64,000 nucleotides of DNA from Roseiarcus sp036513315 (GCA_036513315.1 DATBZF010000112.1:1-64000), one strand, 5' to 3'; shown: positions 8,851 through 18,064, counted from the first letter of the stretch. Translations and numbers: made by a program. Notes: generated by a model not told the origin, from the sequence alone.

Positions 8851-8931
8851 ATGCGAGCGCCCTGGACAAGGGGTTTGTTGAATGCAGAGCACTCGCGCAT
8901 CGTCGAGCCAAGCGGATGCCGCTTGGCGTGA
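8851..8931 (+). CDS. Possible 26-residue ORF between ntrB and ntrC
   Basis: An ATG at 8851 opens 26 codons ending in TGA, preceded by AAAGGAG only two bases ahead of the start, which is closer than usual. The peptide (MRAPWTRGLLNAEHSRIVEP and six more residues) has no recognisable family. It covers a perfect 8-bp hairpin. It may be a leader peptide or a chance ORF; nothing but position and the ribosome-site-like sequence supports it. Confidence 0.25.
   Translation: MRAPWTRGLLNAEHSRIVEPSGCRLA
8908..8926 (+). promoter_or_regulatory. Intercistronic hairpin between ntrB and ntrC
   Basis: CCAAGCGG at 8908-8915 pairs perfectly with CCGCTTGG at 8919-8926 across a three-base loop. It lies in a 175-base gap between ntrB and ntrC, genes that are usually almost contiguous. 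There is no T run after it, so it is more likely an mRNA-processing or stability structure, or a protein-binding dyad, than a terminator. Confidence 0.4.
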
Positions 8932-9006
8932 AGAGGATGCCGGAAAGTTGAAAAGTGAGCCTGGGCTTCGGCATTTGTGTCCGGATCGGGCTGGTGGAGC
9001 ATATAA

Positions 9007-10497
9007 ATGCCGTCAGGGCATATCCTAGTCGCCGATGACGACGCGGCAATTCGAACTGTCCTCAACCAGGCCCTTTCGCGAGCCGGTTATGAAGTGCGGG
9101 CGACGGGCACCGTCGCTGGCCTGTGGCGCTGGGTCGCCGCCGGCGAGGGCGATCTCGTCATAACCGACGTGGTGATGCCGGACGACAATGCGTTCGAATT
9201 GCTGCCACGCATCAAGCGATTGCGGCCTGATTTGCCGATCATCGTGATGAGCGCCCAGAATACGTTCATGACCGCCATCAAGGCGTCGGAACGCGGCGCC
9301 TATGAATATCTGCCCAAACCATTTGACCTGAAAGAACTGGTCGGGATCGTCGGCCGCGCGCTGGCCGAACCCAAGCGGCGCAAGGCGGGCGAAAACGATG
9401 CGTCGCCGCCGGTCGATTCGATGCCGCTGATCGGCCGCTCGCCGGCGATGCAGGATATTTATCGCTCGCTGGCGCGGCTGATGCAGACCGACCTCACCGT
9501 CATGGTGACCGGCGAATCGGGTACCGGCAAGGAATTGGTCGCCCGCGCCCTGCATGACTACGGCAAACGCAAAAGCGGCCCGTTCGTCGCCATTAATATG
9601 GCGGCCATTCCGCGCGATCTGATCGAAAGCGAATTGTTCGGGCATGAGAAGGGCGCTTTCACCGGCGCCAACACGCGTTCGGTCGGACGATTCGAGCAGG
9701 CCGACGGCGGCACGTTGTTTCTCGACGAGATCGGCGACATGCCGATGGAGGCGCAAACCCGGCTGCTGCGCGTGCTGCAGCAAGGCGAATACACCACGGT
9801 CGGCGGGCGCACCCCGATCAAGACCGATGTGCGCATCATCGCCGCCACCAACAAGGATCTGCGCTATTCCATCCAGCAAGGCTCGTTTCGAGAGGATCTG
9901 TTCTTCCGTCTGAATGTCGTCCCGCTCCGCCTGCCGCCGTTGCGCGAACGAACCGAAGACATCGCCGATCTGTCGCGCCATTTCTTCGCCCAGGGGGTCA
10001 CGGACGGACTGCCGCCCAAACATCTCGAGCCGGCGGCGCTCGAACGGCTGCGCCGCTATCCCTGGCCAGGCAATATCAGGGAACTCGAAAATCTCGCGCG
10101 GCGTCTCGCCGCGCTCTACCCGCAGGAGACGATCACCGAGGCCCTCATCGAAACCGAACTCGGGCTCAATGCGCCATTGCAATCGCTTTCACCATTGCCA
10201 TCCGGCAACACGGCCAACGGGGGCCGGACTCAATTGGCCGCCGGCGCCAATGAAAGCTTTTCTTCGGGGATGGAAAGGCACGTTTCGGAATTGTTCCGCT
10301 CTTTTGGCGCCGATCTGCCGCCGGTGGGACTTTATCATCGCCTTCTGCGGGAACTGGAGGCGCCGCTGATCGCCGCGACTTTGGCGACGACGCGCGGCAA
10401 CCAGATCAAAGCCGCCGAAGTGCTCGGGCTCAATCGCAACACCCTGCGAAAGAAAATTCGCGATCTCGATTTGAGGACGATCCGCACGATCCGGTGA
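9007..10497 (+). CDS. ntrC: Nitrogen-regulation response regulator NtrC (sigma-54 activator)
   Basis: A 496-residue enhancer-binding protein that activates sigma-54 promoters when phosphorylated by NtrB. The receiver domain carries the acidic pair (ADDD at 9-12), phospho-acceptor Asp54 in VITDVVMPDD, and the Lys of LPKPFD. The AAA+ domain has Walker A GESGTGKE, an intact GAFTGA loop (HEKGAFTGANTRS), Walker B GGTLFLDEIGDMP and the R-finger region FREDLFFRLNV. The C-terminus has a Fis-type helix-turn-helix (AAEVLGLNRNTLRKKI). The start has GGTGGAG eight bases ahead. Confidence 0.97.
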   Translation: MPSGHILVADDDAAIRTVLNQALSRAGYEVRATGTVAGLWRWVAAGEGDLVITDVVMPDDNAFELLPRIKRLRPDLPIIVMSAQNTFMTAIKASERGAYEYLPKPFDLKELVGIVGRALAEPKRRKAGENDASPPVDSMPLIGRSPAMQDIYRSLARLMQTDLTVMVTGESGTGKELVARALHDYGKRKSGPFVAINMAAIPRDLIESELFGHEKGAFTGANTRSVGRFEQADGGTLFLDEIGDMPMEAQTRLLRVLQQGEYTTVGGRTPIKTDVRIIAATNKDLRYSIQQGSFREDLFFRLNVVPLRLPPLRERTEDIADLSRHFFAQGVTDGLPPKHLEPAALERLRRYPWPGNIRELENLARRLAALYPQETITEALIETELGLNAPLQSLSPLPSGNTANGGRTQLAAGANESFSSGMERHVSELFRSFGADLPPVGLYHRLLRELEAPLIAATLATTRGNQIKAAEVLGLNRNTLRKKIRDLDLRTIRTIR

Positions 10498-10578
10498 GGG
10501 TGTATTCGCGCCGCTGATTTGCGCGCAGGCGCTGCTTTCCCGCTTCCCAGCTCGGCCCGCCGCCAATTTGTCGCAATC

Positions 10579-10604
10579 TTGCAACATCGTTGCAGAGTTG
10601 CAAC
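10579..10604. promoter_or_regulatory. Cluster of TTGCAAC/GTTGCA half-sites upstream of ntrY
   Basis: TTGCAAC (10579-10585), GTTGCA (10589-10594) and GTTGCAAC (10597-10604) form overlapping direct and inverted repeats 13 bases before the ntrY ATG. The pattern looks like an operator with three half-sites. It falls in the 119-base gap between ntrC and ntrY, where a separate promoter for ntrYX is plausible. No regulator can be named from sequence alone. Confidence 0.4.
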
Positions 10605-10616
10605 TTTGCGCGTCCG

Positions 10617-12911
10617 ATGACGGCAAAGCCTGACCAAGGAATCGCGCAGCACGTGAACGGCCAGGGCCCTCAAGAAGGCGCGACAGGCGCGCGCAGCTTT
10701 GAAGAAGGCGAAACGGTCGGCCGTTTCGGGCCACTGGTCGTCGGCGCGGCTTTGCTTCTCGCCGTGACGACCTTTGTCGTCTTCGCCGGATTCACGCCGC
10801 TCATCCCGACGCCGTTCATTGTGCTGTGCATATTTTGCGGCAACGCGTTGATCATTTTCATTTTGCTGGTGTTGATCGGGCTCGAAGCGCGCAATCTGAT
10901 CGCCGCGGGAAGGGCGGGGCGCGCCGGCGCCCGGCTCCACGTCCGCGTGGTGGCGCTGTTCACGCTAGTCGCGGCGATTCCGGCATTGGTGACGGCGGTG
11001 GTTGCGACGGTTTCGCTCGAGCGCAGTCTCAATCCGGTATTCATGAAGGATATCAAGACCTTCATCAATGAGACGACCGAGGCTAGTCATCTCTATCGCG
11101 AGTCCCAATGTCGCTCGCTGTTGCGCGACGCCGCGCTGACCGCTTCCGATCTGTCGCAAAGCGCGCGGCTACTCCAATCCGATCACGCGTTGCGGCATGA
11201 CTATCTGACCACGCGCGCGCAATTGCTGGGATTGAGCGTCGCGCTCATCATGAAGAGTGACGGATCGATCGAGGATCGCGCGACCGGCTCCGATCCCGCG
11301 CAAATCGCTACTCCGGAATCTTCGGATTTTGCCGACGCGAACAAGAGCGAGCCGCTTTGTCTTTTGCTCGCTGACGGCAAAGTCTTTGTGGCGTTGCGCC
11401 CGATTCAGGGTCTCGACGACACGTTCTTTTACGCCGGCCGCGCGATCGATCCTTTCTCGGAGCGTTTTTCCCGCGACGCCACCGATGTCGTGACGACCTA
11501 TACCGCTTTCGAAGGCGCCCGCCGCAATATCGAGATCGGCTTCGGCATTATGTTCGTCCTGCTTGCGCTGACAATGATATTCTCCGCCGTCTGGCTTGGT
11601 TTGACTTTCGCCAATCAATTGGTCGCCCCGATCCGTCGGCTGATCCGGGCGACGGACGAAGTCGCCTCGGGCAATCTTTATGTGCAAGTGCCGACGCGCC
11701 GTTCCGAAGGCGACCTCGGCCATCTCGGCGACACTTTCAACAAGATGACGCTGGAATTGAGTCAGCAACAAAACCGCCTGGTCGCCGCCAATACGCTCAA
11801 CGACGAACGGCGCGCCTTCACCGAGGCGGTGCTGTCGGGCGTTCCGGCGGGCGTCGTTGGCGTCGACAAGCACGGTATCGTAACCGTCAGCAACGCCGCC
11901 GCCGAACGGCTGCTCGGCTTTGGCCAATCGGGCCAAAGCCTGATCGGCTCCGAGATCGAGGGCGTGTTGCCCGCACTCGCCCCCATTCTGCAGGAGGCGC
12001 GCTCGACGCGGCTCCGGCTTCATCAGGGCCAGGTGAAATTGCAGCGCGACGGGCGCGAGCGCCTCCTCAACGCCCGCGTCACCAGCAATCCGCAGCGCGC
12101 CGATCAAGGCAGCGTCATCACTCTCGACGACATCACCGATCTCGTCAGCGCCCAGCGAACCGCGGCGTGGGCCGATGTGGCGCGCAGGATCGCGCATGAA
12201 ATCAAGAATCCGCTGACGCCGATTCAGCTTTCCGCCGAGCGTCTCAAGCGCCGCTACGGACGGCTCATCGTGGAAGGGCGCGACGTCTTCGATCAATGCA
12301 CCGATACGATCATCCGTCAGGTCGACGACATCAAACGGATGGTCGATGAATTTTCGTCCTTTGCGCGCATGCCCAAGGCGCGGCCGATGCGCGACGATCT
12401 CGTCGATTGCGTGCGTCAGGTGCTATTCCTGATGCGGGTCGGACGTCCGGACATCGCTATCGAAGACAACCTGCCAGGCGAGCCTCTGTTCGCCAAATTC
12501 GATCGACGCCTTGTTTCACAGGCCCTCACCAATGTCGTCAAAAACGCCTCCGAGGGCATTGACGCGCTGGGCGCCAAGGGCAAAGGGCGCATCGTCGTCG
12601 CAATGGACATCGGTCCCGACGCGGTCCTAAGCATTTCGGTCAGCGACAATGGCAAGGGCTTCCCCGCCGAGGATCGCGACAAGTTGACCGAGCCTTATGT
12701 AACGACGCGCGCCGAAGGCACTGGTCTAGGCTTGCCGATCGTTATCAAAATTCTTGAAGATCACGGCGGCGGCGTCGAATTGCTCGACGGATTGCCTAGA
12801 GATGATGGCGGGCGAGGCGCCCAGGTCAGGCTGAGGCTGCCGATCGTCGGCGATGTCCCGCCGCCCCCACCTTCTTCCGCATCAGGCGCGAACGAACGGG
12901 AATTGTTATAG
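10617..12911 (+). CDS. ntrY: Membrane sensor histidine kinase NtrY
   Basis: A 764-residue membrane-bound kinase of the NtrYX system, linked to nitrogen, redox and envelope responses in alphaproteobacteria. Three hydrophobic segments lie in the first 130 residues, with a further one near residues 305-330 after a periplasmic sensor region. A HAMP linker, a PAS domain (AVLSGVPAGVVGVDKHGIV), the H-box RIAHEIKNPLTPIQL and the ATP-binding boxes SVSDNGKGFP and EGTGLGLPIV follow. The ATG at 10617 is chosen over a TTG nine codons upstream. It ends two bases before ntrX. Confidence 0.95.
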   Translation: MTAKPDQGIAQHVNGQGPQEGATGARSFEEGETVGRFGPLVVGAALLLAVTTFVVFAGFTPLIPTPFIVLCIFCGNALIIFILLVLIGLEARNLIAAGRAGRAGARLHVRVVALFTLVAAIPALVTAVVATVSLERSLNPVFMKDIKTFINETTEASHLYRESQCRSLLRDAALTASDLSQSARLLQSDHALRHDYLTTRAQLLGLSVALIMKSDGSIEDRATGSDPAQIATPESSDFADANKSEPLCLLLADGKVFVALRPIQGLDDTFFYAGRAIDPFSERFSRDATDVVTTYTAFEGARRNIEIGFGIMFVLLALTMIFSAVWLGLTFANQLVAPIRRLIRATDEVASGNLYVQVPTRRSEGDLGHLGDTFNKMTLELSQQQNRLVAANTLNDERRAFTEAVLSGVPAGVVGVDKHGIVTVSNAAAERLLGFGQSGQSLIGSEIEGVLPALAPILQEARSTRLRLHQGQVKLQRDGRERLLNARVTSNPQRADQGSVITLDDITDLVSAQRTAAWADVARRIAHEIKNPLTPIQLSAERLKRRYGRLIVEGRDVFDQCTDTIIRQVDDIKRMVDEFSSFARMPKARPMRDDLVDCVRQVLFLMRVGRPDIAIEDNLPGEPLFAKFDRRLVSQALTNVVKNASEGIDALGAKGKGRIVVAMDIGPDAVLSISVSDNGKGFPAEDRDKLTEPYVTTRAEGTGLGLPIVIKILEDHGGGVELLDGLPRDDGGRGAQVRLRLPIVGDVPPPPPSSASGANERELL

Positions 12912-12913
12912 CG

Positions 12914-14281
12914 ATGGCCACTGACATTCTGATTGTCGACGACGAAGACGACATTCGCGACATCGTCTCGGGGATTCTCTCGGACGAGGGTCACGGCACG
13001 CGCCTGGCGCGAAATTCCGATGAAGCGCTCGGCGCGATCGAGGCGCGGCGGCCGCAATTGGTGCTGCTCGACATATGGCTGCAGGGCTCTCGTCTCGACG
13101 GCCTGCAATTGCTCGAAATCATCAAGCAGCAGCACCCGACCGTGCCCGTCGTGATGATTTCAGGCCATGGCAACATCGAGACGGCGGTATCGGCGATCAA
13201 GCTGGGCGCCTATGATTTCATCGAAAAGCCGTTCAAGGCGGACCGGCTGATCCTGATCGCCGATCGGGCGCTCGAAACATCGCGCCTCAAGCGCGAGGTC
13301 AGCGAATTGCGCGTGCGTTCGGGGGCGATCAACCGGCTGGTCGGCTCCTCGGCGGCGATCAACAATCTGCGGCGCATCATCGAGCGGGTCGGGCCGGCCA
13401 ATTCGCGCGTTCTCATTTCCGGGCCGGCGGGCGGCGGCAAGGAATTGACGGCGCGGCTCATTCACGAACATTCAACCCGCGCGGACGGCCCATTCCTCGT
13501 CATCAATGCGCCGACGATGACGCCAGACCGGATGGAGAGCGAATTATTCGGCGTCGAGTCCGGGTCCGATCGGGCGCGACAGGTTGGCGCGCTCGAGGAG
13601 GCGCATGGCGGCACCCTCTATCTCGACGAAGTGGCCGACATGCCGCTGGAGACGCAAGCTAAAATCCTGCGTGTGCTGGTCGACCAGAATTTCCAGCGCG
13701 TCGGCGGTTCGGCCCGCGTTCATGTCGACGTGCGCATCATTTCCTCAACCAGCCGCGATCTCGCCGAGGCCATCACCGAAGGCGCCTTCCGGGAGGATCT
13801 GTTTCATCGTCTGTCAGTGGTGCCGATCCGTGCGCCCTCGCTGTCGGAGCGGCGCGAGGACATTCCCGAACTGATCGAATTCTTCATGGACCAGGTCTCG
13901 ACGACCATGGGCATCGCCCGCCGCCGCATCGCCGCCGACGCGATGGCGGTCCTGCAGTCGCACGACTGGCCCGGCAACATTCGGCAATTGCGCAACAATG
14001 TCGAACGGCTGATGATTTTGGCGGCGGGCGATCCGGAGGCGGAGATCACCGCGGCGATGCTGCCTTCGGAAGTCGGCGCTCTTGTACCCTCGATTCCAAC
14101 CGGCGTCGGCGGCGAAAAACTGATGAGCCTGCCGTTGCGCGAGGCGCGCGAAGTGTTCGAGCGCGAATATCTCGTCGCGCAGATCAGCCGGTTCGGCGGC
14201 AACATATCGCGAACCGCGGAATTCATCGGCATGGAGCGCTCGGCGCTGCATCGCAAGCTGAAGTCGCTGAACGTCGACTAA
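12914..14281 (+). CDS. ntrX: Response regulator NtrX, degenerate sigma-54 activator
   Basis: A 455-residue partner of NtrY. The receiver domain has VDDEDD, phospho-acceptor Asp in VLLDIWLQGSR, and IEKPFK. The AAA+ domain keeps a Walker A-like GPAGGGKE and Walker B GGTLYLDEVADMP, but where NtrC has GAFTGA this protein reads VESGSDRARQVGALEEA, so the sigma-54 contact loop is missing. This is typical of alphaproteobacterial NtrX, thought to act with other sigma factors. A Fis-type helix-turn-helix (GMERSALHRKLKSL) closes the protein. Confidence 0.95.
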   Translation: MATDILIVDDEDDIRDIVSGILSDEGHGTRLARNSDEALGAIEARRPQLVLLDIWLQGSRLDGLQLLEIIKQQHPTVPVVMISGHGNIETAVSAIKLGAYDFIEKPFKADRLILIADRALETSRLKREVSELRVRSGAINRLVGSSAAINNLRRIIERVGPANSRVLISGPAGGGKELTARLIHEHSTRADGPFLVINAPTMTPDRMESELFGVESGSDRARQVGALEEAHGGTLYLDEVADMPLETQAKILRVLVDQNFQRVGGSARVHVDVRIISSTSRDLAEAITEGAFREDLFHRLSVVPIRAPSLSERREDIPELIEFFMDQVSTTMGIARRRIAADAMAVLQSHDWPGNIRQLRNNVERLMILAAGDPEAEITAAMLPSEVGALVPSIPTGVGGEKLMSLPLREAREVFEREYLVAQISRFGGNISRTAEFIGMERSALHRKLKSLNVD

Positions 14282-14305
14282 ATCAAGCCAAACGACGAGC
14301 CCGCA

Positions 14306-15169
14306 ATGAGTCGCATCGCCTATGTCGACGGCCGCTATCTCCGCTATGCCGAGGCGCGGGTGCCGATCGACGACCGCGGCTATCAATTCGGCGACGGAAT
14401 CTATGAGGTCTGCGAGATCCGCGACGGCGCCCTGATCGACGAGACCCGGCATCTCGCCAGATTCGAACGCTCGCTGGCGGCGCTGCGCATAAGGGCGCCG
14501 ACGTCGCTTGCCGCGCTGCGCTTCATCATGCGCGAGATCGTCGCGCGCAACCGTGTGCGTGACGGCATCGTCTATGTCCAGGCGACGCGCGGCGCCGCCC
14601 GCCGCGATCACGGCTTTCCCGAACCCAGGACCCGTCCCGGCCTCGTCGTCACGGCGCGGGCGATCGACCGGCAGGTCGGCGAGGCGCGCGCCGCCAAAGG
14701 CGTGCGGGTGATCAGCGCCCCGGATTTGCGATGGGCGCGGCCCGATATAAAGAGCCTGCAACTCCTGCCCAATGTCCTGGCCAAGCAGGCGGCGCGCGAC
14801 CGCGGCGCCTATGAAGCCTGGCTGTTTGACGATCGGGGCCATATCACCGAAGGGGCCTCCACCAACGCCTGGATCGTCACGGCGGCGGGCGTGCTAGCGA
14901 CCCGCCAGGCGGATCAGGCGATTTTGCGCGGCGTCACGCGCACGAGCTTGCTCGACCTTCTGGCCGCCGAAGGCCTGGGCTTCGAGGAACGCGCCTTCTC
15001 GCTGGAAGAGGCCTATGGCGCGCGCGAAGCGTTTCTCACGAGTGCGCTCAATATCGTCATGCCCGTCGTCGCCATTGACGATCGAATGATCGGCGATGGC
15101 CGTCCCGGGCCTTTGGCCTTGTCGCTGCGCGGCAAATTTCATGGCCATGCCGAAGCGTCGCGCGCCTAA
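14306..15169 (+). CDS. dat: D-amino-acid transaminase (PLP fold type IV)
   Basis: A 287-residue class IV aminotransferase making D-glutamate or D-alanine from keto acids, feeding peptidoglycan synthesis. It shows the N-terminal YVDGRYLRYAEARVPIDDRG and YQFGDGIYEV signatures, the PLP lysine Lys149 in ARPDIKSLQLLPN, and the phosphate-cup EGASTNAWIV. Branched-chain or aminodeoxychorismate enzymes share the fold, but D-alanine aminotransferase is the best match, and the ntrX-dat-hfq order is conserved in rhizobia. It lies 24 bases after ntrX. Confidence 0.88.
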   Translation: MSRIAYVDGRYLRYAEARVPIDDRGYQFGDGIYEVCEIRDGALIDETRHLARFERSLAALRIRAPTSLAALRFIMREIVARNRVRDGIVYVQATRGAARRDHGFPEPRTRPGLVVTARAIDRQVGEARAAKGVRVISAPDLRWARPDIKSLQLLPNVLAKQAARDRGAYEAWLFDDRGHITEGASTNAWIVTAAGVLATRQADQAILRGVTRTSLLDLLAAEGLGFEERAFSLEEAYGAREAFLTSALNIVMPVVAIDDRMIGDGRPGPLALSLRGKFHGHAEASRA

Positions 15170-15290
15170 GCCCCGAGCCTTCGGCCTGAGTTTCGCATTG
15201 CCCGCGCCGCCAGTCGCAATTTTGCATCAGGCCCTAAACTTTGGCTTGCGCCTGTGGCAATACTACTTCTAACTGCTAAATATAGACAGC

Positions 15291-15313
15291 GGCGCCATGC
15301 AACGAGGGGCGCC
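15291..15313 (+). promoter_or_regulatory. Hairpin in the hfq leader
   Basis: GGCGCC at 15291-15296 can pair with GGCGCC at 15308-15313 around an 11-base loop, inside the 203-base gap between dat and hfq. The AT-rich CTGCTAAATATAGA just ahead may hold a -10 element, so this would lie in the hfq 5' leader. Hfq is often autoregulated at its leader; that role here is inference. Confidence 0.3.
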
Positions 15314-15372
15314 GGCAGAACGAGATGATGCGATGGCCGTCCTCGGCGGCCCAAAACCAATAGGATAAGCTC

Positions 15373-15633
15373 ATGGCGGGCGAAAAAGCGCAAAACCTTC
15401 AGGACACGTTCCTCAACCATGTCCGCAAGACAAAGACTTCGGTGACCATCTTCCTGGTCAATGGCGTCAAGCTGCAGGGATTTGTCACGTGGTTCGATAA
15501 TTTCTGCCTGCTTCTGCGCCGCGACGGCCATTCGCAGTTGGTCTATAAGCATGCGATCTCGACGATCATGCCCGCCAGCCCGATCCAGATGTTCGAGTCA
15601 GGCGAAGAGGGCGCGGTCGCGGACAAAAACTAG
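15373..15633 (+). CDS. hfq: RNA chaperone Hfq
   Basis: An 86-residue Sm-like protein that forms hexamers and pairs small RNAs with mRNAs. The Sm1 motif region (QDTFLNHVRKTKTSVTIFL and VNGVKLQGFVTWFDNF) and the Sm2 motif LVYKHAISTIMP, with the poly(U)-contacting Tyr-Lys-His, are all present. The C-terminal tail is short and acidic. A GGATAAG ribosome site precedes the ATG. It is followed by hflX 29 bases on, the standard bacterial pair. Confidence 0.98.
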   Translation: MAGEKAQNLQDTFLNHVRKTKTSVTIFLVNGVKLQGFVTWFDNFCLLLRRDGHSQLVYKHAISTIMPASPIQMFESGEEGAVADKN

Positions 15634-15662
15634 GTCCATCAAAACAGAGACATAGCGCGTCA

Positions 15663-17024
15663 TTGAGCAAACTTACCCTCAGCGATCGGCTGCGCGAGCC
15701 GGAAATCACCGCCGCGCTTGGCACAAGGACGCTGGTCGTCGGCCCCTATCCATCCGTGCATCGACTTCGCACCGATCGCGCCGGCGGCGCCCGTTCGCCG
15801 GAAGCTCGGTTTGAGGAGGCGTGCGGCCTCGCGCGCGCCATCGATCTCAATCTCGTCGCCTCGGAACGCGTGACTTTGAACGTGATCCGGCCGGCGACCT
15901 ATCTCGGCAAAGGCAAGGTCGAGGAGATCGCGGCGCTGGTGGAAGCGGAGAAGGTCGACCTTGTCGTGATGGATTGCGCGCTTTCGCCGGTGCAGCAGCG
16001 CAATCTTGAAAAGGCGTTCAAGGCCAAGGTGATCGACCGGACCGGCTTGATTCTCGAGATTTTCGGGCGACGGGCGCGCACCAGCGAGGGCGTGCTGCAG
16101 GTCGAACTTGCCCATCTGGCTTATCAAAAATCACGCCTGGTGCGCTCCTGGACCCATCTGGAACGGCAAAGGGGTGGTTTCGGCTTTCTCGGCGGCCCCG
16201 GCGAAACGCAGATCGAAACCGACCGGCGACTCATTCAGGAACGGATGATCCGCATCGAGCGCGATCTCGAAGGCGTCAAGAAGACGCGGGCGCTGCACCG
16301 CGCCAGCCGTAGCGAAGTTCCCTATCCGATCGTCGCTCTCGTCGGCTACACCAATGCCGGCAAGTCGACGCTGTTCAACCGGCTGACCGAGGCGCAAGTG
16401 ATCGCCGCCGACATGCTGTTCGCCACGCTTGATCCGACGATGCGGCTGTTGAAGCTGCCCCATGGCGGCGCGGCGATTCTCTCCGACACGGTTGGCTTCA
16501 TATCCGACCTGCCGACCATGCTGATTTCGGCGTTTCGCGCCACTCTGGAAGAGGTTCTGGCCGCCGACGTGATCCTGCATGTGCGCGACATTTCGCATGA
16601 GGACAGCGAGGCGCAGAGCCGGGATGTCGAGGCGATCCTCGGCGAGCTTGGCGTCGCCGTCGGCGCCGAGCGCATCATCGAAGTCTGGAATAAGCTCGAC
16701 AAGCTCGATGCCGAGCAGCGCGCCGCCTTGTTCGACGGCAGCGAGGGCGGCGCGAGCCAGCCTTTGGCGGTTTCCGCCTTGAGCGGGGAGGGGATCGATC
16801 GGCTGCTGGAGGCGATCGAAGCGCGGCTGGCGCATGGGCGAAGCCTGATCGACGTCGAACTCGAGGGCGCGGACGGCCAGGGACTACACTGGCTCTATGA
16901 GAACACCGAAGTGATGGGCCGGGAGAATTCAGACGACGGCCGCGTCCATCTCAAAATCCGCGTGGCCCCCGACAAGCTGGCGCGCGTGACGCGCCGGTTT
17001 GGCGGCGCGATGGCTGCGCAATAG
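15663..17024 (+). CDS. hflX: Ribosome-associated GTPase HflX
   Basis: A 453-residue GTPase that binds the 50S subunit and helps split or rescue ribosomes under stress. It has the N-terminal nucleotide-binding domain (TYLGKGKVEEIAAL), the glycine-rich FGFLGGPGETQIETDRR, P-loop GYTNAGKSTLFN, G3 DTVGFI and G4 NKLD. No ATG or GTG start exists after the hfq stop, so the TTG at 15663 is used, with only a weak AGAGA ahead; translation may be coupled to hfq. Confidence 0.95.
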   Translation: MSKLTLSDRLREPEITAALGTRTLVVGPYPSVHRLRTDRAGGARSPEARFEEACGLARAIDLNLVASERVTLNVIRPATYLGKGKVEEIAALVEAEKVDLVVMDCALSPVQQRNLEKAFKAKVIDRTGLILEIFGRRARTSEGVLQVELAHLAYQKSRLVRSWTHLERQRGGFGFLGGPGETQIETDRRLIQERMIRIERDLEGVKKTRALHRASRSEVPYPIVALVGYTNAGKSTLFNRLTEAQVIAADMLFATLDPTMRLLKLPHGGAAILSDTVGFISDLPTMLISAFRATLEEVLAADVILHVRDISHEDSEAQSRDVEAILGELGVAVGAERIIEVWNKLDKLDAEQRAALFDGSEGGASQPLAVSALSGEGIDRLLEAIEARLAHGRSLIDVELEGADGQGLHWLYENTEVMGRENSDDGRVHLKIRVAPDKLARVTRRFGGAMAAQ

Positions 17025-17269
17025 GGCGGCGGCGTTTCCAGGACGGATCGGCGGACGGCGGAAGAAGTTCGATGCGGCGAGGCGGCGTGAAATCGCCGTG
17101 AGCGTAGTCTCCGGCCGCAAGTTGGGGGCGGCGTCAGCGAGCCCACCGTGTCGCAGCTCATGGCGCGCCATATTGCCGCCAATCGGGCTTGCGCGCTGTT
17201 CCGAACAGATCGTGCGGCGACCCCGCAAAGGGCCAATCGGTTGCAGAACAGCAGAAGGGGAGGAGGAAG

Positions 17270-18064
17270 ATGAGCGGCTATCAACTGAGTGGCGATGCGC
17301 CCACCCTCTATGCTCGGTTCGCCGGCAAGGTCATTGGCGCCTTCACGGACGAATTGATCCAGGCCGGCGCGCCGCAAGATGGCGACAGGGTTCTGGACGT
17401 CGCTTGCGGCACGGGCCTTGTCGCCGCCCGTGTGCGATTGGCCAGCCAAAAACTCTGCGCGGTCACCGGGATCGATATCAACGAAGGTATGCTGGGCGTC
17501 GCCCGGAATAACTCCGAGGTAGAGTGGCGCCAAGGCAGCGCGACCTCTATGCCTTTCGCAGATGGCAGTTTCGATCTCGTATTGTGCCAGCAGGGGCTGC
17601 AATACTTTCCGGACCGTCCCTCCGCCGTGCAAGAGATGGCTCGGGTCCTTGTTCCTGGCGGGAGACTTGCGGTGAGCGTCTGGGGCGCTTACGAACGACA
17701 GCCATTCCATGTCGCGCTGATAGAGGAAATTGGCCAATATATGGGCGCGGACGCGAAAGCGCCGTTCGATCTCGCCTTCTCGCTCAACAAGGCAGAGGAA
17801 CTGCGCCAGTTGGCTGCTGGAGCAAGACTGACCGATATTCGTGTGCGCTTCACCCACCGCACGATGCGGCATGCCGCTCCCGCCGAACTGATCGCCGGCT
17901 TCGCAGCGACAACACCGATAGCAGGACAATTTCTGGCGATGCCCGCGGACCGGCAGCGCGCCTTTGTCGGCAGTATCCTCGAACGGCTGAGCAGCTACAT
18001 GGACGACGGTGGCCTCGCCGTTCCTCAGGAAAACCATTATCTGACCGCTCTTAAACCGGCATAG
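17270..18064 (+). CDS. Class I SAM-dependent methyltransferase
   Basis: A 264-residue methyltransferase of the UbiE/type-11 group. The SAM-binding motif I VLDVACGTGLVAARV sits at about residues 40-54, motif II near the GIDINEGML strand, then FADGSFDLVLCQQGLQYF and VLVPGGRLAVSVWG. The substrate cannot be told. The ATG at 17270 has an excellent AGGAGGAAG site; the frame is open 27 codons further but without support. The 245-base gap after hflX holds no other gene I can recognise. Confidence 0.88.
   Translation: MSGYQLSGDAPTLYARFAGKVIGAFTDELIQAGAPQDGDRVLDVACGTGLVAARVRLASQKLCAVTGIDINEGMLGVARNNSEVEWRQGSATSMPFADGSFDLVLCQQGLQYFPDRPSAVQEMARVLVPGGRLAVSVWGAYERQPFHVALIEEIGQYMGADAKAPFDLAFSLNKAEELRQLAAGARLTDIRVRFTHRTMRHAAPAELIAGFAATTPIAGQFLAMPADRQRAFVGSILERLSSYMDDGGLAVPQENHYLTALKPA

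Noticed and set aside
13814..14823. A 342-codon minus-strand frame over ntrX and dat
   Set aside because: It lies across two well-supported genes and has no recognisable domain.
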